Made by a program: the position numbers and the translations under genes | Part shown: positions 1 through 8,700 of the stretch, one piece after another | Numbering within the stretch: the first letter of the stretch is position 1 | How the letters are laid out: each line of letters opens with the position of its first letter | The notes under the pieces: generated by a model | Told to the model about the DNA's origin: nothing | The model's database searches: none | Seen by the model: the letters and a program-made list of their open reading frames with translations, nothing else | DNA from: UBA12014 sp029248335 | GTDB taxonomy: Bacteria; Planctomycetota; Phycisphaerae; Phycisphaerales; SM1A02 | DNA: 32,708 bases | Assembly: GCA_029248335.1 (NCBI GenBank) | Contig: JAQWJM010000100.1 | Span: 1-32,708, forward strand | Direction: 5' to 3'

Positions 1-1119
1 CCCCCGGAGACCGCGATCGCCTGGTACGTGGATCACGACTACGACTTCCTCGTGCTCAGCGATCACAACCTCGTCCAGACCGGCGAGCGCTGGTTCGACG
101 TGAGCGACGACGGGCGGTTGACGCCCGCCAAGGTCGACGCGGTGACCGAACGGTTCGGCGCCGACTTCGCGGAGATCCGCGAAGGCGAAGCCGGCCTTCA
201 GATGCGACTCCGACGGCTCGACGAGTTGAAGTCCATGTTCGATCGGGCGGATGAATTCGTACTGATCCCCGGCGAGGAGGTCACCTCCTCCTTTCGACTC
301 GCCCAGGTCCACATCAACGCGATCAACGTCGACGAGACGCTTCCGCCGCTCAAGGGTGAGTCGGTGCAGACGACCATCCAGTCCAATCTCGATGCGATCG
401 CGGCCTGGGGCGACGCGAAGGATCGACCGGTGCTGGCCCATCTGAATCATCCGAACTTCCGAAAGTCCCTTTCCGCCTCGAACCTCGCCGAGATGCGGGG
501 CGAGCGGTTCTTCGAGGTCTACAACGGACACCGCAGCGTCGAGAACGAGCGGATCGGAAACCGGCCATCGATGGAGGAGATGTGGGACCTCGCCCTGATC
601 GCCCGGCTGCACGGCGGCGCGGGCGACGGCGGGCCGCTCTACGCCCTCGCGACCGACGATGCTCACGATCACTACGAAGTCGACGCGGTCTCGATCCCCG
701 GTCGTGGCTGGATCATGGTTCGTTCCGCGAGTCACGATCCCGACGACATCGTCCGGGCGATGCGGGCGGGCGACTTCCACTCATCGAGCGGGGTGAAGCT
801 CCTGGACGTGCGATCCGATTCGACGCGAATGACGATCGACATCGACGCGGAGGAGGGCGTGACGTACCGGACCGAATTCATCGGCGCGACCCGCGAGGAC
901 GATGAGACCGCCCCGACCGCACGGGTGCTGGCGACGGTCGACGGCGATTCGGCGATCTACGAATTCAACGGCGACGAACTCTACGTCCGCGCCCGCGTCA
1001 CGAGCTCCCGCCTTCATCCCCGCCCGTATCGCAAGGGCGACTTCGAGATGGCGTGGACCCAGCCGGTGCGGCCTCGGGGACTTCGACCCGCGACGACGAG
1101 GACGACGACCAATCCCTGA
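1..1119 (+). CDS. PHP-domain metal-dependent hydrolase, 5'-truncated
   Basis: The frame is open from the first base, so the gene starts outside the window; a GTG at 28 lies inside conserved sequence and is not a credible start. Visible PHP-like motifs are VLSDHN near the visible N-terminus, IPGEEVTSSF followed by VHINAINV, LAHLNHPNF, EVYNGH and LATDDAHDH. These histidine/aspartate clusters match the metal-binding signatures of the PHP superfamily; the first HxH would lie upstream of base 1. PHP proteins act as phosphoesterases or other metal-dependent hydrolases, and the substrate cannot be read from this part. The C-terminal 120 residues look like a beta-rich accessory domain, and the tail is rich in Arg and Thr. 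The gene is convergent with the methyltransferase gene, 83 bp away, with no clear terminator between them. Confidence 0.8.
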   Translation, partial: PPETAIAWYVDHDYDFLVLSDHNLVQTGERWFDVSDDGRLTPAKVDAVTERFGADFAEIREGEAGLQMRLRRLDELKSMFDRADEFVLIPGEEVTSSFRLAQVHINAINVDETLPPLKGESVQTTIQSNLDAIAAWGDAKDRPVLAHLNHPNFRKSLSASNLAEMRGERFFEVYNGHRSVENERIGNRPSMEEMWDLALIARLHGGAGDGGPLYALATDDAHDHYEVDAVSIPGRGWIMVRSASHDPDDIVRAMRAGDFHSSSGVKLLDVRSDSTRMTIDIDAEEGVTYRTEFIGATREDDETAPTARVLATVDGDSAIYEFNGDELYVRARVTSSRLHPRPYRKGDFEMAWTQPVRPRGLRPATTRTTTNP

Positions 1120-1202
1120 GTCGCTCGGGGCGATCGCGGAAGTCAGACGACGATCGACGCGCCGGCCGAGGTCGACGTCGTTCAAACCGATTCAATCGAC
1201 GT

Positions 1203-1937
1203 TCAGTCCCCTCGACGCCCGAGGTGGAGACCTCGTCCGGTGAGTCCCGGGGACTCGAACTCCCAGGTCAGGCCCGCGGCCCGGATCGCGGCCCCGATCT
1301 CCTCGACCGTGAACAGGCCGATGCGATGCGACTCCGGTACGTGTCGGACCCCTTCCGCATCCGCGATGAGGTACTCGAACTCCAGCAACAGGCAGCGTCC
1401 CTGGACCCGCGGCACGTCCATCCGCGCGATCTTGATCTCGGGCCGGTCCACGAACGTCGCCCACGGCCGCCCGAGTTCGACCACGCCGGGCTCGAGAAAC
1501 GGCTCGACCACGAGCAGCCCGCCCGGGGCGAGGCACCGCGCCATCGACGCCATCGCCTCGTGGAGCGACCGCAGATCCACCATGTACGCGATCGCGGAGA
1601 AGAGGCAGGTGACCACGTCGAACGGTCCGCCGAGCCCCGCGGAATCGAGCTTCCGCATGTCACCCTCCACCATCGTCACGCCCGGACAACGCTCCGCGGC
1701 CCGCACCAGCATCTCTGAATCGAGATCCACGCCGACCCGTTCGAAGTCGTCGAGCAGGGCGAGGTGCCGACCGGTTCCGCAGGCGACGTCCAGCAGCGTC
1801 GGAGGTCGGCCGCAGGCGGGCCGATCGAGCACCGCCCGGGATCGGATCAGTTGCCGCAGCGTCGCCGCCTCGACCGCGTAGTCCTTGCCCTGCGCGTCGT
1901 AGATCAGGTCATACCAGTCCTGGGACTTCGTGAACAC
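1203..1937 (-). CDS. Class I SAM-dependent methyltransferase
   Basis: This 244-residue protein has a class I methyltransferase fold. Motif I is LLDVACGTGRHLALL, followed by VGVDLDSEML with an acidic residue at the end of strand 2, then VEGDMRKLD and FDVVTCLFSAIAYM. The N-terminus FTKSQDWYDLIYD is typical of small-molecule methyltransferases that begin with a substrate-capping helix. The open frame extends to a GTG at 1958, but a GGAGG sits 5 nt before the GTG at 1937, which I take as the start. The substrate is unknown. The gene stands alone on the minus strand, downstream of the metalloprotease gene and separated from it by about 200 bp, so it may be transcribed separately. Confidence 0.85.
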   Translation of the reverse strand: MFTKSQDWYDLIYDAQGKDYAVEAATLRQLIRSRAVLDRPACGRPPTLLDVACGTGRHLALLDDFERVGVDLDSEMLVRAAERCPGVTMVEGDMRKLDSAGLGGPFDVVTCLFSAIAYMVDLRSLHEAMASMARCLAPGGLLVVEPFLEPGVVELGRPWATFVDRPEIKIARMDVPRVQGRCLLLEFEYLIADAEGVRHVPESHRIGLFTVEEIGAAIRAAGLTWEFESPGLTGRGLHLGRRGD

Positions 1938-2071
1938 GTCGACCTCCGATCCTCGCACGGTGGTGTCGCGGACGTCGTGATCCTAGCAACTCGGAATCGG
2001 TGGCTCGCCCGGGCTCGACGCTCCGAATGCGAAGACGCCCGACAGGGGCCACGAGGGCCGCTACCGGGCGT

Positions 2072-2098
2072 CGGGATCATCGGGATCATCGGGATCAT
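2072..2098. repeat. Three tandem copies of a 9-bp unit
   Basis: The unit CGGGATCAT is repeated three times without mismatch in the spacer between the metalloprotease stop and the methyltransferase start. The rest of the spacer (1959-2140) shows no gene or convincing terminator. A 9-bp array of three copies is typical of a slippage-prone microsatellite; no function can be assigned. Confidence 0.85.
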
Positions 2099-2140
2099 CG
2101 GTCGTGACGCGCGATCGAGACGACTCGGGGACCCGGACGA

Positions 2141-5100
2141 TCAGGGTGTGTCTTCACACGACGTGTTGTAGGACGCGAGGATCAGGCCGAGATCGGCGGC
2201 GTTCACCTCGCCGTCCTCGTTGAGGTCGGCGGGCGTCCCCGGTTCGACGGGGCCCCAGAAGATCAGGAGGATGCCGAAGTCCTCACCGTTCACCATGTCG
2301 TCGCCGTTGAGATCCGCGGCACAGTCGCCGGTCTCACACTCGTCCGGAATGCCGTCGAGGTCGAAGTCCTCCGAGGTTCCGAGATAGATGTCGATGGAAT
2401 CGTCGATCAGGTTCTCGTTGCAGTCGAAGAACTGGATCTGCACCGCGTACACCACGCCGGAGAGCGGGCCGGCATCGTCCGCGAGCGGCGCCCCCGCGAA
2501 GACGATGTTGCCGACGATCGCGACGGATTCGCCGATCCGATCGCCGGGCTCGAGTCCGCTCGGCCGCACGATCTGGACCTGGTCCCAGCCGTTGCCGGAC
2601 CGTTCGTAGATGCCGATCGCCCCGACGAGGTCGAAGAGGTCGCCGCCGCTGTCCGGGGCACCGACCGCGATGTAGTTCGTCGAGACCGCGACGGCGGCGC
2701 CGAATCGGTCGCCGGGCATCGATCCCGAGAACGACAGCGACTCGATCTGATCGAACTCGTTGTCGATCACGCGATACGACACCGCGGCGCCGGTGGCGTC
2801 GTCGGCCTCCGGGGCGCCCACGACCGCGTCGCGACCTTCCATCGCGATCGACCAGCCGAAGTTCGCGTCCTGGGCGCCGAGATCGAGATCGCTTCTTCGA
2901 ACGGCGTCGACGCCGCTGATGTAGATGTAGGGGACGACCTTGCCTCGGCCGGAGTCGGCCTCCGGCGCCCCCACCATCACGTATCGAGTCGGGAAGTTAC
3001 CGCCTTCGGTGCCCGCGGCGACGCTCCAACCGGAGAGATCGCCGTCGTCGTCACCCGGCAGGAAGCCGTCCTCGCCCGGAAGCTGTTCGAACTGCACGCC
3101 GTCGAAGCGGTACACGTACGCCGCACCGGTCTCGTCGTTGTCGTCGGGGTCGACGTCGCGACGCGGCGCACCGATCACCAGCAGGCCGTCCGAGATGGCG
3201 ACCGAGTGGCCGAACCAGTCGTTGTCGACGAGATCCTCGGGCTGGATCCGCTGCAGTAGACAGTAGTAGTCACCGCTCCAGAACCACACGGAGACCTCGC
3301 CGGCGGAAGCGGCTTCGAGCACGTCGTACTCCTCGCCGGTGTCCTTGTCGATCTCGGTCACCCATCGGCCCGCCCGCGCCGAGCCGATGACCAGGAAGTC
3401 ACCGTCCGCGGCGATCGACTCGCCGAATCGGTCGCCCTCGCGAAGGTAGGTCGGCGTGACCTTGGCGGACTGGAGCCAGCCTTCCTCGTCACCGCCGTCA
3501 CCGTCATCACCGTCGCCATCGCCGTCGTCTTCGCCGTCATCGAGGAAGTCCTCGAAGACGTAGGCCGCCCCGGCGTTCAGGCCGCGGGCGTCGTGACGGC
3601 TTGCACCCGCCATCATGCGAAGCCCATTGGTCGCGATCGAGATGCCGAAGAAGTCGTAGGCCTGGAGCCCGCCCGCGATCAGCCGACCGTCGGTGCCGGT
3701 CTGCTCAGGGACGGCGCATCGGTACGCGGCGGTACCCGGCATCGTCAGGGTCGCCCAGCCCGCGTTGTCCGCGGCCCGACCGTCCGACGAATCCTCGGGA
3801 CTGCCGGTGGCCACGCCGTCGTAGGGAACTTCGGGATTCGAGTAGTGGAGAATCCCGTTGCCGGGCGAATAGGCCATCACCGTCTTGAAGCAGAACGTGG
3901 TGCTCCCGACGTTCCGCCAGCCGTGCTGGTAGCGAAGTCCGTCCGGCGTCTCGTCGCTCTCGCCGGGCTTGCAGCAGCCGACCCAGGTCGGTTCCCAGGG
4001 ATCGCACGGAGGGCCGTCGCCGGTCGCGCTGTCGCCGACCGCGTGGAGAAGCCCGATGTTGTGGCCGAATTCATGCCCGAAGAGCGAAAACCCCATGCAG
4101 CCTCGGACCAGGCTGTTGAAGGCGAAGTCCGCGTTGTCGCCGTTGACCACGTAGGCGAGACCGCAGTAGCCGACCGCGGGATCCTCGCCGTCGGTGTGCG
4201 ACACGAGCGAACACGCGTCGGCCCCGACCGCATCACGGATCTCGTGGACCTCGTCGATGATTCCGTCGGAGGGATTCGTGAACGGCCCGAGCAGACTGTC
4301 GGACTTCTCATCCCACTCCACGAGCCCCACGTAGACCGGCCGCGTGCCGAAGGGCACCTCGGAGTTCGCCATGGTGATCGAGCAGTTGGCCGATTCGAGT
4401 TCGCAGACCGCGGCGATCGCGGCGGGCGCATCCTTCGGATCCCCGCCCTGTTCCTCGATTCGTTCCACTTCCTTCTCGAGACAGAGGCTGGTGTAGAAGA
4501 AGGCGATGTCCGCGACGGTCGCGGCGCAACCGGCGCATTCCTCGACGTCGTTGTCGTCTCCGGCGACGCCGTCGCCGTTGAAGGGCGACATCGGCCCCAT
4601 CGGATCGACCGGACCGACGTCCGGGACGATCGCCCCACCACAGCCGGGAAGGTCCGCGGCCTTGGCTTCGGGCGCGACGAGGCCGCGTCCGATCGGGACC
4701 AGCGTCCACTCCATGCCGCCGTTCTCTCCGGGGACCTGCATCCAACCCGCGACCATGCCGTCTCGATGGGCGAGCGTCGCCGCGACGAGTTCCTCGTCCA
4801 TCGACTCGAGCTGCCACCATCGACCGTCGCCCGTCGTCCGACGAGCACGCTTGACCTGGAACCGGTGCGGCGCCGTGCCGCGGCGAACGGCGAGATCCAC
4901 CCGATCGCCGACCTCGAGCGCCAGAACCTCGTTGACATCGAATCGAATCCGACCGTCGCGAGCGACCGCCAGCACCGGATGATCGAGATCACCGGGACGG
5001 ATGGCGTTCGGCTCCTGAAGCCTCATCGGTCGCTTCAGATCAACCTCGAGCTCCCGATCGACGTCGAGGGCCACCCGTGACATCGCAGACGTCGCGACGC

Positions 5101-5227
5101 CGCGTTCGATCGCCGGTCGGTCCTTGGCCACCGGGCCGACCGCAAGGGCCGCCAGCGTGCCGGTACCGAGCGCCAGGGCCAGCGCGAGGGTCATTCTGGT
5201 CTGGGGGGTTCGCATGGTCGCCTTCAT
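2141..5227 (-). CDS. Exported metzincin-like metalloprotease with seven FG-GAP repeats and a dockerin-like C-terminus
   Basis: The 1028-residue protein starts with a signal peptide (hydrophobic core about residues 13-31). A zinc site HEFGHNIGLLH lies at 385-395, the metzincin HExxHxxGxxH pattern, and VMAY at 450-453 fits the Met-turn. Seven FG-GAP-like repeats follow, centred near 528, 601, 672, 733, 790, 842 and 898; seven is the number of blades in an integrin-alpha-type propeller. A Gly/Asp/Glu-rich insert lies between repeats 1 and 2 (about 563-582). The C-terminus has a DCNEN...IPDEC segment (935-964) and two calcium-loop candidates, DLNGDDMVNGED (972-983) and DLNEDGEVNAAD (1001-1012), like a dockerin pair. 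Many Cys residues in 196-447 suggest disulfides in an extracytoplasmic protein. The ATG at 5215 has better ribosome-binding context (GGAGATGAAGG upstream) than 5227. Substrate unknown. Confidence 0.85.
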   Translation of the reverse strand: MKATMRTPQTRMTLALALALGTGTLAALAVGPVAKDRPAIERGVATSAMSRVALDVDRELEVDLKRPMRLQEPNAIRPGDLDHPVLAVARDGRIRFDVNEVLALEVGDRVDLAVRRGTAPHRFQVKRARRTTGDGRWWQLESMDEELVAATLAHRDGMVAGWMQVPGENGGMEWTLVPIGRGLVAPEAKAADLPGCGGAIVPDVGPVDPMGPMSPFNGDGVAGDDNDVEECAGCAATVADIAFFYTSLCLEKEVERIEEQGGDPKDAPAAIAAVCELESANCSITMANSEVPFGTRPVYVGLVEWDEKSDSLLGPFTNPSDGIIDEVHEIRDAVGADACSLVSHTDGEDPAVGYCGLAYVVNGDNADFAFNSLVRGCMGFSLFGHEFGHNIGLLHAVGDSATGDGPPCDPWEPTWVGCCKPGESDETPDGLRYQHGWRNVGSTTFCFKTVMAYSPGNGILHYSNPEVPYDGVATGSPEDSSDGRAADNAGWATLTMPGTAAYRCAVPEQTGTDGRLIAGGLQAYDFFGISIATNGLRMMAGASRHDARGLNAGAAYVFEDFLDDGEDDGDGDGDDGDGGDEEGWLQSAKVTPTYLREGDRFGESIAADGDFLVIGSARAGRWVTEIDKDTGEEYDVLEAASAGEVSVWFWSGDYYCLLQRIQPEDLVDNDWFGHSVAISDGLLVIGAPRRDVDPDDNDETGAAYVYRFDGVQFEQLPGEDGFLPGDDDGDLSGWSVAAGTEGGNFPTRYVMVGAPEADSGRGKVVPYIYISGVDAVRRSDLDLGAQDANFGWSIAMEGRDAVVGAPEADDATGAAVSYRVIDNEFDQIESLSFSGSMPGDRFGAAVAVSTNYIAVGAPDSGGDLFDLVGAIGIYERSGNGWDQVQIVRPSGLEPGDRIGESVAIVGNIVFAGAPLADDAGPLSGVVYAVQIQFFDCNENLIDDSIDIYLGTSEDFDLDGIPDECETGDCAADLNGDDMVNGEDFGILLIFWGPVEPGTPADLNEDGEVNAADLGLILASYNTSCEDTP

Positions 5228-5289
5228 CTCCGTGCGGACGCGTCGGTCCGCCCCTGGTTCATGATCACGAAATCCGGCCCCCCCGTGCC

Positions 5290-5318
5290 CTTCCGTCCTG
5301 AACGGAAGCCACGGTGGC
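5290..5318. promoter_or_regulatory. Two adjacent inverted repeats upstream of the metalloprotease gene
   Basis: A perfect 7-5-7 inverted repeat (CTTCCGT / ACGGAAG, 5290-5308) adjoins a 5-1-5 palindrome (GCCAC G GTGGC, 5308-5318), 63-90 bp before the metalloprotease start. They could form leader hairpins or be an operator. No U-tract follows on either strand, so this is not an intrinsic terminator. The rest of the 5228-5630 spacer holds no recognisable gene. Confidence 0.4.
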
Positions 5319-5630
5319 GCCTGCCTTTGATCCTAGTCCTCACCGACCGTCGATACGGCCCTGAAGCGAGGATTTTCCGGACCTCGACGAGGTCGAGACC
5401 GGTCCGTACAAGGATGCCATCCAGCGACCCCTCGGGCCAGCCGACCTGCGGGAAATGCAGGGTTCCCGCGCGACCGAGCGCCGTCGCGGGACGACCGATC
5501 TCGGATCCGGGTCCGGTATCCGTGTCTTGCATACGAAACCACCACCGGTCGGATCCCGGATTCCGCGATCACCGATCGACCGGCCCGGCACGGATCCGCC
5601 CGGTTGCCCGAGCGTCTCGAGCCCGGCACG

Positions 5631-5683
5631 AAAAAAAGCCCGCGCCCCCCAAGACGCTGGACGAGCGTGGCGAGGACGCGGGT
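5631..5683 (-). terminator. Intrinsic terminator of the pseudopilin operon
   Basis: Read on the minus strand, an outer stem (CCCGCG with CGCGGG) encloses an inner hairpin (ACGCT/AGCGT) and is followed directly by seven U residues (A-run at 5631-5637 on the plus strand). It begins 54 bases after the stop of the giant GspK-like gene. It is the only clear terminator seen after any gene of the secretion cluster, which supports one long transcript ending here. Confidence 0.8.
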
Positions 5684-5737
5684 CGAGTTGATTCGACACG
5701 GGCCGGAATTCCGGCCGGTTTCAAGACGGGCTTCGAC

Positions 5738-8700
5738 TCAGTTGGGCACCTTGCTGAGCAGCCGGATCTCCGGGGTCTCGCCCGGAAGATCGCACTTCGA
5801 TCGGTCCACCACGAAGACGTAGCGGGAATCGTCGGCGATGTACTCCGGATCGGTGCCGTTCCAGATCCCGGTGACCGGGTTCTGGCGGAACGAACGGATG
5901 CGGAGATGCACGGTGAAGACGTCGCTTCGCACCGAGACGAGGTTCGAGATGCCGGCGAAGAGCAGGTTCGCCTCCTCCGCGTCACCCGCGACCTCGTCGG
6001 GGATCTCGACCAGGCCGAACGGGTCGATCACATCGGGAGTCGACCCGTCGTCCTTCACCTGGAACCACTTGGTGTTCCGACGGTCGGTCGAGAGTCGAGC
6101 GTCGGCCTGCCGGGCGAAGTCGTCCGCCTGACCCTGGTTGCCGACCAGCGGACGCCAGCCGAGCCCGAGGCGGGTGTTGTTCGCCGGATCGATCGCGGTG
6201 GGATCCCACGGGGCGATCGACGATCCGACGTTGGTGTCGGCGTTGAAGTCCGCCTGATACAGGAACGGATCCTGCGCCGCCCCCGTGATCGAGGTGGACC
6301 GCTGCGGCCAGGACTGGGCGGCACCGTTGGAGATGCCGGACCGATCCATCAACATGAGCTCGCCGATGCTGGCGATCCCCTGCTCCCGACGCATGCCGGG
6401 ATAGAGTCCGACCACGCCACCAACTCCGAGATCGGGGTAGACGACGTTGTCCGCGATCCACGCCGCCATCTCGGGCGCGTCGCCGTACCCGTAGGTGCCA
6501 CGGTCGTCGTAGTAGGGCATCGACATGTTGCCGGTGAACGGCATCGTCTGGTTCTGCCAGGGCTGTACGGGCTTCACGCTGCCGTTGCCGAAGAGTCCAC
6601 CACCGTCGCGATAACGCTCGATCGTCTCCGGCACCTTGACCCACTGCGGATTGCGGCGGGCGATCGGCTTCGGCGTGGAATCCTCCTCGACGTCGCCGGC
6701 GAGCTGTGCCGCCGGGGCGTAGGCCCGCCAGAACGCGTTCGCGTCGTCGGGGTCGTTCCCGAGACCGGACCAGCCGGTGTAGGTGTCGTTGTAGACGAGC
6801 CGGCTCATGTGCGGCAGGGTCCGCAGCACTTCGGGGCTCGCGGTGTTGAGGTTGAGCACGCCGCGGGTGCCGTCGCCGGAGAAGCCGCCGGCGTTGCCGT
6901 AGCGCGCATCCTCGATCGCGAGGAGTTCGACCGCTTCGAGCGAGCCGCTGCGGTCGATGTCGAGTCGATAGTTCGCACCGGGGCCGTCGCAGACCAGGCC
7001 GTCGAAGATCGACAGTCCCGCGGGGAGCATCGGGGTCCACGGCGCGTCGATCGCGGCGACCTCCACCACCTGGGTGAAGGGGCGGAACGAATCGACCGCG
7101 GCGGTCGCCGGTGCGACGAGGTTGCCCGGCGTCGGTCGGTACCGATTCGTGAAGATGCCGCTCGCGTTCGCGATCCCGACGTCGTCGAGGTACTCGCGCG
7201 GGGCGACGGGAATCACGTCGTCCTCGTCCCCGGTGCTGTTCATGAGCTCGCCGAAGGTGAAGATCGTCTGCAGCAACGGCAGCCCGTTGTAGGACTGCGC
7301 CGAGGTCACACCCGGACGATGCCGGATCGCATGGCCCCAGAGGAAGGCGTTCGCGATCTCGCCCACCTGTTCGTAGTCCGCGTCCTTCTGGAGCATCTGC
7401 AGCGGGTACGCCCACTGATCCTTCTCCAGCCAGACCCGCTGATAGTTCTCGAGCCCGTCGTCGACGCCGTTGCCGTTGCTGTCGACCCCGGTGGCCACGC
7501 CGCTCCGGGTCCCGGGAAGCACCTCGTCCGGCGCCTGCCCCTTGTCCATGAGGACCCAGCGGTAACCACTCGCATTCTGGCCGGGCCAGACGCCGTTGTT
7601 GCTCAGACGGACCGAGCCGTCGGCGAGCACCGGATAGCCGGCGTCGAAGTCGATGGTCGGCGAGCCGCCCACCCCGACCAGGGCGGTCGCGGTCGAGAAG
7701 TTCACGGGCTTCCCGCGGACCGACTCGAAGTCGAGCCCGGTGCTGCTCGCCCGCGTCGCGAGCGGCAGCAGGTAGGACCGCGTGAGCCAGGGACTGTTGG
7801 CGGGGCCGCCCACGTCGGGGTCCACCTCGAAGTCGATGGTGTCGCCCTTGATCTGGCTGGAGCCGCTGCTCACTTCGACGGCATCGACCTCGGTCTTGAC
7901 CCAGTCGTCCTCGGGGATCTCCGCGTAGATGTAGCGGGGATTGACCTCGGTCATGTCGTAGACGCCGTTTCGGTTGACGTCCCAGCCCCAGGGCCGGCCG
8001 GCCCGGACCCAGCTCACGAAGAAGTCGTCCCCTTCGAGCCGGATGCCGTTCCACTCGCGGCGGTCGTTGCTGTTCAGGTCGAAGACGTAGTCCTGCTCCA
8101 TGGTCGGGGCGAAGTCCTCGTCGACGAGCCGTTCGACCTGGTCGATGAACTCGATCTTCTCACCGGTCTGCTCGTTGTCGAGCCGATCGATCGCGTAGAG
8201 ATAGCCGTTGCCGGTGGCCAGCGGGTTCTGCACGAACTTCAGGAGTTCGACCGACTGCTCCGGATCGTCGAACCAGGTGTCGGGGTTCGCGGACAGGACC
8301 GGCGGCAGCGCCGGCACGATCGGGGCGCCGGGCGCGGTCGGGTCGGCGCGTCGGAAGGAACGCGGCGAGGCGTCGAACACCAGGGTCTGGTGTTCGTTCA
8401 TCGGCAGGCCGGGCTCCCAGCCGAAGAGGTTGCCGGGCTGCAGGTCGAGGAAGTCCGTCCACTTGCCGTGGAACTCCTCGAACGTGAAGCCGAAGTTGTA
8501 TTCGAACGAGCTCGGATCGTCGCCGTCCGCGGTGTTGAATCCGGGCGGAATGATCCCGTAGACGATCGCGGTGCGCGGCGCGTCGGGCCGGGTGGGCCCG
8601 AGGAAGAGTTCGCCCGGTCGGTAGTAGGGCTGGTTGCGGTCCGCCACGCCCTGCGGATGCGGGCTGGGGAGTCGGGAGAGATCGAGCGAACGGTTGTTGT

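Noticed and set aside
2072..2098. Short repeat array as a possible CRISPR or origin iteron
   Set aside because: The 9-bp units are directly adjacent with no spacers, only three copies exist, and no DnaA-box-like or cas sequence is near.
3593..5080. Plus-strand open frame of 495 codons
   Set aside because: It lies antisense to the catalytic half of the metalloprotease, whose zinc motif and signal peptide are clear, and has no recognisable domain.
5224..5532. Minus-strand frame of 102 codons overlapping the metalloprotease start as ATGA
   Set aside because: The overlap looks like coupling, but the second half uses rare codons such as AGG and lacks the third-position G/C bias of real genes here. 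No domain was recognised and it covers the paired inverted repeats.
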